In this document: positions 1 to 12,423 of the stretch, piece after piece
Position numbering within the stretch: the stretch's first letter is position 1
Layout: each line of letters begins with the position of its first letter
Assembly: GCF_963675165.1 (NCBI RefSeq)
Contig: NC_087381.1
Coordinates: 2,170,001 to 2,234,000 of the forward strand
Direction: 5' to 3'
Length of the DNA stretch: 64,000 bases
Source: Halichondria panicea
Lineage: Eukaryota > Porifera > Demospongiae > Suberitida > Halichondriidae
Program-made: the position numbers and the translations under genes
Notes under the pieces: generated by a model
Databases searched by the model: none
Seen by the model: the letters and a program-made list of their open reading frames with translations, nothing else
Told to the model about the DNA's origin: nothing

Positions 1-1223
1 GTAAAATTATGTAAGTCAAATCCAGCTGTTACTAATCGGAGCACCAGTTCTGGCGCTTTGACATCCACTGCAACACCTCACTTTAGTAATACCCAGGCCA
101 AATGTAGGTCTCATCTTAAAGTCAGGATGCCTGCATTTAGGGGGAGAAAAAACTATAATGATAATTATGCAGACATAGAAATGTAAAAATTGCACGATGT
201 AATGAGAATAATGCCAGCAGCCTATTATGAGCTCTATTGCTCTCCATGGAGTAGATGGAGTCTATAGCCGTTTGACTTTACGAATCACCTGATGATATAA
301 GACATAGCTCGTCGGTCTGCGAACCCTAACTTTGCTCTGCCCTCAAAAAACGCGAAATGTTGCATCCCACGAAACTTTCCCGTTATACAATCCGTTACGG
401 CTACCCTCTTCTGGATAGAGATTCAATTAAACGGCCCCCTGGAATAGCTGGACAGGGTCCTGGTAAGAATGGGACCTCCGAGTACGACTTCTCACTCGAA
501 TACGTGATGCCTGTGTTTGCATCCATTCTACTGAACAATTTATAGTGAACTTTGAACTGAGAACTCTTAAGAGTGAGTTAGGTTATTAACGTGTCAAGCG
601 TTCATTTAATTATGCACTGAGTTATTATTCATCACTTATATACACTTTTTCGTCACCGAGTTTTCGAACAATCATAAGCCACTATAACAGGAGATAATGA
701 TGATCCTTAGGTGTATTCGATAATAACCGCAGTTAACATTAACTTTAGCCTATAGCCTCGACTCCAGGCCGTTGGAAAGTGGGTCTGCTATTTACAGACT
801 GTTTGGCGTTGGAAGATTCAATAGTAAATTTGTTAATAATTCTCTGTATATACTTGAGTATATACGGAACCCTCCGTTGTAGTTAACTCCTACTAGCACA
901 ATTAATTTTTGCAATGACGAAAACGCAATACAACTTGATGAAAATGGACATAACATTTTTCTGGGGGAATACCATATACTTTACTCCACTTGTCTAATGT
1001 ACTACAAAAATAATCATGTATACGATGACTATTAGTATAGGTATCTTGACCTTCAGAAATTAGTATATACAGGTTCACAGTATCTATCTGCTATAATTAA
1101 GGTGGAGACGCTAGCTGCTCTAGGAGTCAAAATAGTTATTAGAAAATGTATGGGAAAACTAATTGGCACATAGCTACATATACTAAATGAGTTCAATATT
1201 GCATGTTAAGTTGATCAAAACCA
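1..1223. repeat. 3' flank module of family A copy 1
   Basis: There is no convincing gene here. The sequence is the downstream flank of the family A relic that follows and is repeated, with small indels, at about 3651-4836, 6946-8464 and 16370-17662, with pieces at 30966-31157 and 38867-39050. Shared landmarks are the stretch near position 10 about 'gtaagtcaaatccagctg', the motif 'gagaactcttaagagtgag' near 560, and the block at about 1040-1140 containing 'ggtggagacgctagctgctc'. The only open frame, at 357-545, is not preserved in the other copies, so I treat it as non-coding. Confidence 0.7.
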
Positions 1224-3202
1224 TCAGGCAACTGTTCCGTATGAGATGCATCGTTGATTCTCCCCTTGCAATAAACCTGCTTGAACTTGATAATTTATAG
1301 GATTTTCCATCCGATCAGAAAAATTATAAGAGGTGTCGTTTTCTTCAATATCGATATTATAATGCTGTTTCCAATGACTACCCAGCTCTTTCACCTTCCT
1401 AGCACATAATTTGAAGCAATTTGTTGACCATATCCTCCACATAGTAACAGCTACTAAATACACAAATGGAGCAACTGCAAACATTCCAGTAAGAGCGTAA
1501 GAAAATTTGGCAAAAGAAATCGCTTTCATGCTAGCTTCATCTGCAGCAGTGGCCATCACCATTATCAGAACAATATTCAACATAATCACAATATCGATTA
1601 AGTTGTAGATACGAAACTGTTCTTTGTATGGCTGTACCAGTAGCTGGACGATGACTATTAGTATCAAAAACACGGCACATATGGGATAGCAATAAATATT
1701 TCGTGAGAGTGTAAACAAGACGAACATAATGATATGAGTGAGAAAGAATGTTATAGAAAAGCATCGACAGTCACGAGTTCCATTTGTCCCATCCTTGTAG
1801 TAACTTTGATAACAGTAAACAAACATATCAACGTGTTGACACTGAACTTTAAACTTGTTCAGAACTCATTGAAACCAACGCATTGGATAGATGACAAGAA
1901 ATACAAGTGGAAAGATAATCACAAAGATCAAAACAAACAAAGCAGTGATAGCGTAGGGAAGGTGTTCTTTACTGAAGTAATCCACAGATGCATCCAGGTA
2001 GAGAACATAGCGGATACTATACTGTCTACTGTTACTGTGTTCAAATGTGTACATCTCTGTATACAAAAGGAAATCAAAAGAAACATCGATCAACTTCAAG
2101 TATGAGAGTAAAAAAAAAGTGGCAAAAGCTTTTACAATCGAACTCTCAAAGTCTGTTTTCTTATTACTGAAAAAACCTAGAAGTTTGTGAAATGGTTTCC
2201 AAAGCCAAACAATGACCCGTACGTTCCTACTGTACATACTCACTAGTATATAAGTAACAGTGACCAGTAACAGTGGATAGAATGCAATTGCATAATCTAA
2301 AGCAAGTGCCTGTAGTGGAGTTACACTCACACATATCGGTGGGATAATTGTCCGGAAAAAATCCAAATTCCAAATACCATAAACACATCCGAGTAGTCGA
2401 ATAAAGATGTTCATCCTGTGCCTAGCAATTTGCAAGGAAGATCTGGCTACTACAGGGGAGGCTACCCCTTGACAGAGAGAAATGAAAGCTTTCATCTATG
2501 GAGATGTTCCACTGAATTTAAAAACCACAACAAAGAAAAAGAAGATTGTTAAGGAATGTAAGCAATTGCTATGTACTTGATCCAGTTGTAGGTCATGTTC
2601 TCTCCTGTGCAGTTCATGCATTTCATTTCATACCAGTACAAGAGTGGTGAATATCCTGGTAGACACTTCCCACACAGTGTTGAATCGCGGTTGTATTTCT
2701 CGCACATGTAGGTGTTCAAATCGTTCACATTAGTTGGTAGTTTAGTATAGAGTGTGGCAGGAATGTGACCACAGCCAAAGAAGCACACTCCTAGTTCAGT
2801 CTTTCTTATAATGTTATCATACGTCATGCAATAACAGTCGAGTAAAGACATCTGAGGAATTGTGGAATCACACAGAACAGAGCGATAGGGAATGTCACCA
2901 CATGCACACTCTCCAATTGTGTAGTTGAAAAACATCCATGGATGACATTCTTCATCTGAACCATGCAGCTGATGAGATGTTCGTTTTAACTCTGCTACAA
3001 GAGCATCAGGTCTTCCATCGCTGGCAAATGATAATGACTTGCAAGGCAGTTCTATCTCACCAAGCCGACAACTACTGTTGTCCACACCGTTGACTGTGTC
3101 CACATAAACCACAGCTTGATGCTCCGAGCAAAGTACCAAACAAGTTACCACACTCAAGTACACACTAGCAACTAAAACTTTATATTTGAAGTGCGTAGTC
3201 AT
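1224..3202 (-). pseudogene. Family A multipass membrane protein, copy 1 (broken)
   Basis: This is a relic or recently inactivated copy of the tandem multipass family. Its start at 3202 matches the Met of intact copies (MTTHFKYKVL); an in-frame upstream Met at 3382 exists but is not shared. Signal peptide, Cys-rich ectodomain and membrane segments are all recognisable. Two lesions break it. One base is missing near 2551 ('gttaaggaatg' against 'gttaatggaatg' in copy 2), which stops the frame after YIAIAYIP just inside TM1. A TGA replaces the Arg codon after PMRWFQ at 1863-1865. The rest is very close to intact copies, so the loss looks recent. The 5' flank resembles those of copies 2 and 7. Assembly errors could mimic the one-base deletion but are less likely for the TGA. 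Confidence 0.85.
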
Positions 3203-3382
3203 TCTACGTATAGCTAGTATAGTTCTACTATCTTTCCTATTGCAATAGAAAACCACTGCTTTGCATTCATGTGTGTCCGCAGTATAATTATGTAACCAAA
3301 ATGAAAGATAACTGTAACTATATTTATTGTGAAAGGTTGTTATTATTATGTGTATGTGTGTGCACTTGACTAATGTGTACAT

Positions 3383-3650
3383 TGTTTACTTAGTTAATTT
3401 GTACTGTAGCTATGGTTTCTGTTATAGGTATGTTAAGTAGGTTAATTACTTCCTGTGGAGCAGAGCCTCTATTTGTGTTAACAATAGATTCTTTGTAAAG
3501 AGGCCCTGCACGTTTCTCTTGTTTTTGGTGCATGTATGATCTCTGTTTTGTCAGTTGTTACTTTTGTCTATCTTGTTTAATGTTAAACCCTTGTCAAATC
3601 TTGAACTGACTCCGCCGCTTAGCTAGTTCTGGCACTCAACTCTGCCAACA
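3383..3650. other. Gap without recognised gene
   Basis: This short stretch lies upstream of copy 1. About 150 bp directly next to the start (3203-3350) match the 5' flanks of copies 2 and 7 and may carry the promoter. Beyond that I see nothing recognisable. Confidence 0.4.
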
Positions 3651-4836
3651 AAGGTGAGAAAGATTTCAAACACAGGCATTCAATTATATTTTGGTATAAA
3701 CTAACAGTCTATAAAAAAATCTTGTCAACAGTAATCTACAAGCGTCACAACATGCACAATACAGTCATAGTGTGTTTACCTACAATTGTATGTAATGGGG
3801 TACCAAGTCTGGCGCTACTGCAACACCTCACTTTAGTAATGCGTAAGTATCTGGCCAAACGTAGGTCTCATCTTGAAGTTAGGATGCCTGCATTTAGAAT
3901 CAAGGGTGAGAGGTGAGGGTGAGAAAACTCTAACATAAATAATTATATGCAGACATAGAAATGTAAAAATTGCACCATGTACTGAGAATAAGGCCTATTT
4001 TATGAGCTTAAAGATTGCTATATTGCTCTATTACTCTCCATGGCCCGGAGTGGATATAGTCTATAGTCGTTCGACTTTACGAATCACCTGATAATATAAG
4101 ACATAATTATAGTCGGTCTGCGAACTCTGACTTTGAGACTGTATGGATATATACATGTGGTTATAGCAATATGCTTGTATGTCGGGGGCCCTCATTCAGC
4201 ACTTTTTGTAATCAAACATCATGCGACTGAAATCGCAATGATGGAAAAGAGTAGTTAACTCCAAGTCCAACCGGCTCACAAAATGTGCTGCCAAGGAATG
4301 CATGGGCTGTTGCATATTAAACACACTCTGTTACGGCTACCCTCTTCTAGATTGAGAATTAAACGGCCCCCTGGAATAGCTGGACAGGGTCCTGGTAAGA
4401 GTGGGATCTCAATCCGAGTACGACTTCTCACTTGAATACGTAATGCCTGTGTTTGCATCCATTCTACTGAACAATTTATAGTGAACTTTGAACTGAAAAC
4501 TCTTAAGAGTGAGTTAGGTTATTAACGTGTCAAGCGTTCATTTATGCACCGAAATGTTTATTCATCACTTACACTTTAATGTACTACAAAATAATCATGT
4601 ATACGATGACTATATATTAGTATAGGTATCTTGACCTTCAGAAATTAGATATACATATAATACAGGTTATAATTATATACAGGTTCACAGTATCTATCTG
4701 CTATAATTAAGGTGGAGACGCTAGCTGCTCTAGGAGTCAAAATAGTTATTATTTTGTTATGAAATGCGTGGGCAAACTTTGGCATATACATATCCTAAAA
4801 TGAGTTCAAAATTGCATGTTCAGTTGATTAAAACAA
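3651..4836. repeat. 3' flank module of family A copy 2
   Basis: This is the second example of the array's intergenic module. It begins with the 'gatttcaaacacaggcat' stretch and ends just after the 'ctataattaaggtggagacg' block near 4700. The order of landmarks is the same as in 1-1223 and 6946-8464. No coding sequence is supported. Confidence 0.7.
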
Positions 4837-6807
4837 TCAGGCAGCTGTTCCGTATGAGATACGTCGTTGATTCTCCCCTTGCAATAAGCCTGCTTGAACT
4901 TGATAATTTATAGGATTTTCCATTCTATCAGGAAAATTATCAGAGGTGTCGTTTTCTTCAATATTATGCTGTCTCCAATGACTACCCAGCTCTTTCACCC
5001 TCCTAACACACACTTTGAAGCAATTTGTTGACCATACCTTCCACATAGTAACAGCTATGAAATACACAAATGGAAGAACTACAAACATTTCGGTAAGAAT
5101 ATAAGAAAAGTTAACAAAACGAACTGTTTTCAGGCTAGCTTCAATTGAAGCAGTTACCATCACTGATATCAGAACAATATTCAACATCATCACAATATCG
5201 ATTAAGTTGTAGATACGAAACTGCTCTTTGTATGGCTGTACCAGTAGCTGGACGATGACTATTAGTACTAAAAACACGGCACATATGGGATAGCAATCAA
5301 TATTTCGTGAGAGGGTGAACAAGACAAACGTAATAATATTAGTTAGAAAGAACGTTATAGAAAAGCATCGACAGTCACGAGTTCCATTTGTCCCGTCCTT
5401 GTAGTAACCTTGATAACAGTAAACAAACATATCGACGTGTTGACGCTGAACTTTAAACTTGTTCAGTATTCGTTGAAACCAACGCATTGGATAGATGACA
5501 AGAAATACAAGTGGAAAGATAATCACAAAGATCAAAACAAACAAAGCAGTGATAGCGTAGGGAAGGTGTTCTTTACTGAAGTAATCCACAGATGAATCCA
5601 GGTAGAGAACATAGCGGACACTATACTGGCTACTGTTACTGTGTTCAAATGTGTACATCTCTGTATACAAAAGGAAATCAAAAGAAACATCGATCACCTT
5701 CAAGTATGAGAGTAAAAAAAAAGTGGCGAAAGCTTTTACAATCGAACCCTCAAAGTCCGTTTTCTTATTACTGAAAGAGCCTAGAAGTTTGTGAAATGGT
5801 TTCCAAAGCCATACAATGACCCTTACGTCACGACTGTGCATACTCACTAGTATATAAGTAACAGTGACTAGTAAAAGTGGATAGAATGCAATTGCATAAT
5901 CTAAAGCAAGTGCCTGTAGTGGAGTTACACTCACGCAAATCGGTGGGATAATTGTCCGAAAAAAATCCAAATTCCAAATACCATAAACACATCCGATTAG
6001 TCGAATGAAGATATTCGCCCTATTCCTAGCAACTCGCAAGAAAGATCTGAGTACTATAGGGGAGGCTAAACCTTGACAGAGAGAAATGAAAGCTTTCATC
6101 CATGGATGTGTTCCACTGAATTTTAAACCCACAACAAAGAAAAAGAAGATTGTTAATGGAATGTAAGCAACTGCTATGTACTTGATCCAGTTGTAGGTCA
6201 TGTTCTCTCCCGTACAGTTCATGCAGCCCATTTCATACGAGTACAAGAGTGGTGAATACCCTGGTAGACACTGCCCACACAGTGTTGAATCACGGTTGTA
6301 CTTCTCGCACATATAGGTATTCAAATCGCTCACATTAGTTGGTAATTCATAATACAGTGTGTCAGCAATACGATCACAGCCAAAGAAGCACACTCCTAGT
6401 TCAGTCTTTCTTGTAATGTTATCATATGTCATGCAATAACAGTCGAGTATAGACGTCTGAGGAATTGTGGGATCACACAGAACAGAGCGATAGGGAATGT
6501 CAACACACGCACACTCTCCAATCGTATCGTTGAAAAACATCCATGGGTAACATTCTTCATCTGAACCAAGCAGTTGATGAGATGTTCGCTTTAACTCTGC
6601 TACAAGAGCATCAGGTCTTCCATCGCTGGCAAATGATAATGACTTGCAAGGCAGTTCTATCTCACCAAGCCGACAACTACTGTTGTCCACACCGTTGACT
6701 GTGTCCACATAAACCACAACTTGATGCTCCGAGCAAAGCACCAAACAAGTTACCACACTCAAGTACAAGCTAGCGACTAAAACTTTATATTTGAAAAGCG
6801 TAGTCAT
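4837..6807 (-). CDS. Family A multipass membrane protein, copy 2 (intact)
   Basis: Single-exon gene of 656 residues. Residues 1-26 form a signal peptide. Residues 27-205 form a Cys-rich ectodomain that opens with VYVDTVNGVDNSSC and PCKSLSFA. That opening resembles the header of right-handed beta-helix proteins, but no helix follows. The ectodomain has several N-glycosylation sequons and ends with CGQCLPGYSPLLYS and CMNC. Residues 207-592 contain at least eight hydrophobic membrane segments, including the very constant HLPYAITALFVLIFVIIFP and the motif LVQPYKEQFRIYNLIDIV. The tail of about 60 residues is cytosolic if the N terminus is outside. The start is fixed by the signal peptide and shared by all copies. 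I cannot assign a known family or function; a surface receptor or channel-like role is only a guess. The 5' flank resembles that of copy 7. Confidence 0.9.
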   Translation of the reverse strand: MTTLFKYKVLVASLYLSVVTCLVLCSEHQVVVYVDTVNGVDNSSCRLGEIELPCKSLSFASDGRPDALVAELKRTSHQLLGSDEECYPWMFFNDTIGECACVDIPYRSVLCDPTIPQTSILDCYCMTYDNITRKTELGVCFFGCDRIADTLYYELPTNVSDLNTYMCEKYNRDSTLCGQCLPGYSPLLYSYEMGCMNCTGENMTYNWIKYIAVAYIPLTIFFFFVVGLKFSGTHPWMKAFISLCQGLASPIVLRSFLRVARNRANIFIRLIGCVYGIWNLDFFRTIIPPICVSVTPLQALALDYAIAFYPLLLVTVTYILVSMHSRDVRVIVWLWKPFHKLLGSFSNKKTDFEGSIVKAFATFFLLSYLKVIDVSFDFLLYTEMYTFEHSNSSQYSVRYVLYLDSSVDYFSKEHLPYAITALFVLIFVIIFPLVFLVIYPMRWFQRILNKFKVQRQHVDMFVYCYQGYYKDGTNGTRDCRCFSITFFLTNIITFVLFTLSRNIDCYPICAVFLVLIVIVQLLVQPYKEQFRIYNLIDIVMMLNIVLISVMVTASIEASLKTVRFVNFSYILTEMFVVLPFVYFIAVTMWKVWSTNCFKVCVRRVKELGSHWRQHNIEENDTSDNFPDRMENPINYQVQAGLLQGENQRRISYGTAA

Positions 6808-6945
6808 TCTACGTATAGTATAGTTCTACTAATTACTGATTCGGTATAATTTTTTCTGGAAAACCACTGCTTTGCATTCGTGTGTCCGCAGTATATAATT
6901 ATGTAACTAAAATGAAAGATAACTGGAACTATATTTATTGTGAAA
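6808..6945 (-). promoter_or_regulatory. Conserved 5' flank, class I (copies 1, 2, 7)
   Basis: About 140 bp upstream of copy 2 match the segments upstream of copy 1 (3203-3340) and copy 7 (33141-33280). They share 'cgtatagtatagttctact' and 'aaaatgaaagataactg'. Conservation across duplicates and position next to the start make this a promoter candidate. Shared ancestry alone could also explain it. Confidence 0.4.
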
Positions 6946-8464
6946 GGTGGGAAAAATTTCAAACACAGGCATCCATATTATAATTATGTAATAGTAATTT
7001 ATTATGTAATGATTATCTAATTTTGATTGGTATGGAAATTCTCTTCTAACAGTGTATATAAACAATCTTGTGAACAGTAATCTACAAGCTTATAGTTATG
7101 TAGCGTTACAACATGCACAATATAGTCATAGTATGTGTACCTACACATTGTGTATGTCTGTATAATTATGTAAGTCAAATCCAGCTGTTACTAATCGGAG
7201 CACCAATTTAGTTCTGGCGCTTGGGTATCCACTGCAACATCTCACTTCCAGCATATCTGGCCAAACATAGGTCTCATCTTGAAGTCATGATGCCTGCATT
7301 TTGTTTTATGATGAGAAAAACTGCAGACATAGAAATGTAAAAATTGCATGATGTAATGAGAATAAGGCCAGCAGCCTATCATGCATGAGCTTAAAGATTG
7401 CTCTATTGCTCTCCATGGAGTAGATGGAGTCTATAGCCGTTTGACTTTACGTTAGCTTTGCGAACTCTGACTTTGCTCTGTCCTAAAAAACCGCGAAATG
7501 TTGCATCCCACGAAACTTTCCCGCTATATATACAATCCGTTACGGCTATACCCTCTTCTGGATTGAGATTCAATTAAATGGCCCCCTGGAATGGCTGGAC
7601 AGGGTCCTGGTAAGAATGGAATCTCCGAGTACGACTCCTCACTCGAATACGTAATGCCTGTGTTTGCATCCATTCTACTGAACAATTTGCTTTGAACTGA
7701 GAACTCTTAAGAGTGAGTTGGTTATTAACGTGTCCAACATTCATTTAATTATGCACTGAGTTGTTATTCATCACTTACACTTTTTCGTCACCGGGTTTTT
7801 GAACAATCGTAAGCCACTAACAAGAGATAATGATGATCCTTAGGTGTATATTCGATAATAACCGTGGTTAATTAACCTAAGCCTATAGCCTCGACTCCAG
7901 GCCGTTGGAAAGTGGTTTGATATTGCAGACTGATTGGCATACGTGGATTCATTAGAAAATTTGTTAATAATTCTCTCTAGATCAGTTGACTGTACGGGAA
8001 CCTTCCGTTGTTTAACTACTACTAGTATAATTAATTTTTGCGATGACATCACAATAATTATCAAGTTTACAAATTAAATGCGGAATAGAATACTGATAAA
8101 TACACTATAGACTATTAAATTCATTCGCTACAAGTCTATTTCGTATAGTTCTTGGTGTAAACATAATTATACAGTAACTTGATGAAAATGGACATAACAT
8201 TTTTCTGGAGGAATACTACTTTACTCCCACTTAATCGTTGTACATTGACAAAAATAATCATGTATACAATGACTATTAGTATAGGTATCTTGACCTTCAG
8301 AAATGATTATAATTATATACAGGTTCACAGTATCTATCTGCTATAATTAAGGTGGAGACGCTAGCTGCTCTAGGAGTCATGTTATGAAATGCGTGGGCAA
8401 ACTTGGCATATACATATCTACTAAAATGAGTTCAAAATTGCATGTTCAGTTTTGATCAAAACAA
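6946..8464. repeat. 3' flank module of family A copy 3
   Basis: Third copy of the intergenic module and the longest. It includes the stretch at about 7018-7195 that recurs at 38867-39050. No gene is supported; the 74-codon frame at 7840-8064 is not maintained elsewhere. Confidence 0.65.
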
Positions 8465-10441
8465 TCAGGCAGCTGTTCCGTATGAGATGCGTCGTTGATT
8501 GTCCCCTTGCAATAAGCCTGCTTGAACTTGATAATTTATAGGATTTTCCATCCGATCAGGAAAATTATAAGAGGTATCGTTTTCTTTAATATCGATATTA
8601 TGATGTTGTTTCCAATGATTACCCAGCTCTTTCACCCTCCTAGCACACAATTTGAAGCAATTTGTTGACCATATCTTCCACATAGTAACAGCTACTAAAT
8701 ACACAAATGGAAAAACTACAAACATTCCGGTAAGAACAAAAGAAAAGTTAGTAAAACGAACTGCTTTCATGCTAGCTTCATCTGCAGCAGTGGCCATCAC
8801 CATTATCAGAACAAAATTCAACATCATCACAATATCGATTAAGTTGTAGATACGGAACTGTTCTTTGTATGGTTGTATCAGTAGCTGAACAATGACTACT
8901 AGTGTCAAAAGCACAGCACATATAGGATAACAATAAATACTTTGTGAGAGGGTGAACCAGACAAACATTATAATTTAAGAGAGAAAGAACGTTATAGAAA
9001 AGCATCGACAGTCACGAGTTTCATTTGTTCCATCCTTGTAGTAACCTTGGTAACAGTAAACAAACATATCGATGTGTTGGCGCTGAACACTAAACTTGTT
9101 GAGAACTCGTTGAAACCAACGCATTGGATAGATGACAAGAAACACAAGTGGAAAGATAATCACAAAGATCAAAACAAACAAAGCAGTGATAGCGTAGGGA
9201 AGGTGTTCTTTACTAAAGTAATCGACAGATGCATCGAGGTAGAGAACATAGCGGACACTATACTGGCTACTGTTACTGTGTTCGAATGTGTACATCTCTG
9301 TATACAAAAGGAAATCAAAAGAAACATCGATCAACTTCAAGTATGAGACTAAAAAAAAAGTGGCGAAAGCTTTTACAAGTGAACCCTCAAAGTCTGTTTT
9401 CTTATTCCTGAAACATCCCAGAAGTTTGTGAAATGGTTTCCAAAGCCATACGATTACCCGTACGTCCCGACTGTACATACTCACTAGTATATAAGTAACA
9501 GTGACCAGTAACAGTGGATAGAATGCAATTGCATAATCTAAAGCAATTGCCTGTAGTGGAGTTATACTTACGCATATCGGTGGGATAATTGTCCAGAAGA
9601 AATCCAAATTCCAAATACCATAAACACACTCGAGTATTCGAATAAAGATATTCATCCTGTTCCTGGCAATTCGCAAGAAAGACCTGGCTACTATAGGGGA
9701 AGCTACACCTTGACAGAGAGAAATGAAAGCTTTCATCCATGGAGATGTTCCACTGAATTTGAAACCCACAACACAGAAAAAGAAGATTGTTAACGGAATG
9801 TAAGCAACTGCTATGTACTTGATCCAGTTGTAGGTCATGTTCTCTCCCGTGCAGTTCATACATTTCATGTCATACGAGTACACAAGTGGTGAATATCCTG
9901 GTAGACACTTCCCACACAGTGTTGAACCTCGGTTGTATTTCTCACACATATAGGTGTTCAAATCGTTCACATTAGTTGGTAGTTTAGTATAAAGTGTGTC
10001 AGCAATACGATCACAGCCAAAGAAGCACACTCCTAGTTCAGTCTTTCTTGTAATGTTATCATACGTCATGCAATAACAGTCGAGTATAGACGTCTGAGGA
10101 ATTGTGGGATCACACAGAACAGAGCGATAGGGAATGTCACCACACGCACACTCTCCAATCGTATCATTGAAAAACATCCATGGATAACATTCTTCATCTG
10201 AACCATGCAGCTGATGAGATGTTCGTTTTAACTCTGCTACAAGAGCATCAGGTCTTCTATTGCCGACAAATGATAACGACTTGCAAGGCAGTTCTATCTC
10301 ACCAAGCCAACAACTACTGTTGTCCACACCGTTGACTGTGTCCATATAAACCACAGCTTGATGCTGCTCCGAGCAAAGTACCAAACAAGTTACCGCACTC
10401 AAGTACACATTAGCGACTAAAACTTTATATTTGAAAAACAT
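8465..10441 (-). pseudogene. Family A multipass membrane protein, copy 3 (single nonsense codon)
   Basis: Copy 3 is in one frame from the Met at 10441 (MFFKYKVLVANVYLS) to the stop at 8465, except for a TAA at 8975-8977. The TAA follows SITFFLS, where intact copies have His in SHIIMFV. Everything downstream, including LIQPYKEQFRIYNLIDIV and the tail, stays in frame. An alternative Met at 10504 would add 21 residues, but that stretch is upstream flank shared in part with copy 4, so I prefer 10441. The protein would end at about residue 488, before the last three or four membrane segments. It is a young pseudogene, a truncated product, or a site worth re-sequencing. Confidence 0.8.
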
Positions 10442-10930
10442 AGTTATTCTTAGTTTCATGGACCAGCCGATAATTATATCATTATCGTCTGGTAAATTAC
10501 TCATGAGCTACTTATGCAGCGGTCTAAGTGGCTGTTTGCATTGATAATTGGTTAGTGGGTGGAGGACGGATGTATGAAATCACATAATTAGATTTGCCAA
10601 ATCGCTAGCCGTGCAGCTGTGCAGTTTCACAACTTACTACAAACACTTATCAGCCACTTACTGACTTAGAGCGCCACGATATTTGTGGCGCAGTCAACAC
10701 AATTCTGTACTGTGAAATTGGCCATACCCTCTTTCAGAGTCTGGGTCCGCGAGACTATCACAGCCAAAAATCCACGGGGTCGTTTCGGGCCCGTGAACGG
10801 ACCCGTATCAGGACGTAGCCCACCCACGTCCTGTGTACAGGACGTTAGCCCACGTCCTGTTAAGAGCCCATGGATACGGGCTTGTATCAGGGCGTAGTAC
10901 CCACGAAAGGTTACATCAAAAGATAATTGC
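10442..10930. repeat. 5' flank module, class II (copies 3 and 4)
   Basis: The upstream flank of copy 3 is repeated upstream of copy 4 at 19628-19985. Both carry 'gtggctgtttgcattgata', 'agatttgccaaatcgctagcc' and a small hairpin GCGCCAC-N-GTGGCGC at about 10670-10690. From about 10790 to 10900 the copy 3 version adds GC-rich palindromic sequence, including acgtcctgt/acaggacgt at 10826-10845, that is missing from the other copy. No coding sequence is supported. Confidence 0.65.
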
Positions 10931-11238
10931 ACCAGACTAAAACATGTTACAGAACAGAACCATTATTAGTACAACCAGTAGGTTGTACATAGGATTGACA
11001 GTGCAGTTGTGTGTGTTTTCAATTATTGCACAAATTTTGACTCGTGTTTAGACTGCTCTATTTCTGCAGGAAAGGGCCACAGCAAGAAACTGAGTTGACA
11101 GATAGCTTAGTTAGCCTTTTATCTGTCTAAATGTGTGAAATTATAGTCAATGAATATTCTCATGCATTACTATTGATATTTGAAAAATTGCACTATTTTC
11201 ATATTTCACCGCGTTTTGTCTGACTGACTAAGTAAGTT

Positions 11239-11275
<37 letters not shown>

Positions 11276-11919
11276 CTTTCTTGAAAAGCATTTCCTCCTT
11301 GTACAGACATCTTCAGAAGATTCTAGATACAGCCTCTAGTCGACTAGAATCCTGACCATGGGCGTTTTTCTCAGAATTGCTTTCGCTTCCAAGAGGCAAA
11401 TGACCTCTCAGGCTCTACTTTTCTTACCTACGCAATTCCGCCATCTTTAAATGACTGCCACAGCAACGCACATGGCAACTTATGAGGTGGGCGTGGCTTT
11501 GACATCAATAACACAAGCCTCCTTTCTTCAGCTCGGCTCTCCATTCTCTCTCACTTCAGGTATGCTATATATGCTAGACATATGCATTGACTGGATATAC
11601 CATAGCCATAGGCCTCCATGCTTTTGCACTTGGAAGTACATCTACAGTATATAGTATAAACATGGCTGTCATTTTATCACATAGATTCTGAATAAAATAA
11701 TAATGTTTATTCCAGTCCTGTCTTCTCTTCTTGAACTTCTCTTGCTTCTTGATGTTCCTCTTCAGGTATTTCACTTTCATTATTGAAGAGTATAATATAC
11801 TTCTGTCCAACGACCACTTATATAATTATTATCTTCAACAAGATTACAGGACAATGACAAATTAATCAACGTCACATATATCTTATCATTAATGTACTAC
11901 TGTAATGAAAAAGAAAGGG
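10931..11919. other. Gene-free stretch with GTAA microsatellite
   Basis: I see no gene here. A (GTAA)n microsatellite lies at about 11229-11275. The open frames at 11451-11654 and 11574-11810 lack recognisable domains, and their coordinates overlap on opposite strands. Confidence 0.5.
11229..11275. repeat. (GTAA)n microsatellite
   Basis: About ten uninterrupted copies of a four-base unit, 'gtaagtaagtaag...', preceded by degenerate units. Confidence 0.95.
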
Positions 11920-12423
11920 AATCAAAACTAAAAAACATTTGCAATGTGAACGTTGCTAGGATTGCCAGGAAAAGAAAAAGCGAAGAAACAAGAAATTCGG
12001 CGAGTGCATAACTCCAATCCGTTACAACGCCATGAACATGTACAGCCGAGTGGCCTACTGTTGATAATGATGTTAGAATCAAAATACAAGTTGGGTAAAA
12101 ATGAACGGCGAATAACTGAATTCACAATCATCCACCCACACATCCAACACTTGCATGTTTGCTCAACACTGTAAGGGAAAACATTACAAACATTATATAG
12201 CTTGCAAAAAATTCACTATACAATGTAATTATAATTATTATGATAAAAATTACTGAAGGATTGGCCAGGAAAAGCATAAAACGAACAAAAAATTGAAACA
12301 GTACATGTGAATGAAGTTGTAACGGATTGGAGTTATGCACTCGCCGAATTTCTTGTTTCTTCGCTTTTTCTTTTCCTGGCAATCCTAGCAACGTTCACAT
12401 TGCAAATGTTTTTTAGTTTTGAT
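11920..12423. mobile_element. Foldback element with ~109-bp arms
   Basis: The left arm 11920-12028 is the near-perfect reverse complement of the right arm 12316-12423. Both contain 'aaaagaaaaagcgaagaaac' or its complement. The roughly 290-bp spacer holds no gene. Open frames in the arms encode the same peptide on opposite strands because of the palindrome. The structure fits a foldback or MITE-type element. Confidence 0.85.

Noticed and set aside
1734-2105. Plus-strand frame antisense to family A (recurs in copies 2, 3, 4, 6 and 7)
   Set aside because: It repeats only because the sense gene repeats; it has no start context, and its length changes from copy to copy.
1866-2495. Separate short membrane-protein gene
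   Set aside because: It is the middle part of family A copy 1 between a frameshift and a nonsense codon.
10666-10932. 88-codon minus-strand frame upstream of copy 3, sharing its last residues with the tail of copy 5
   Set aside because: The shared part is non-coding flank repeat read through by chance; the rest is palindromic GC-rich sequence.
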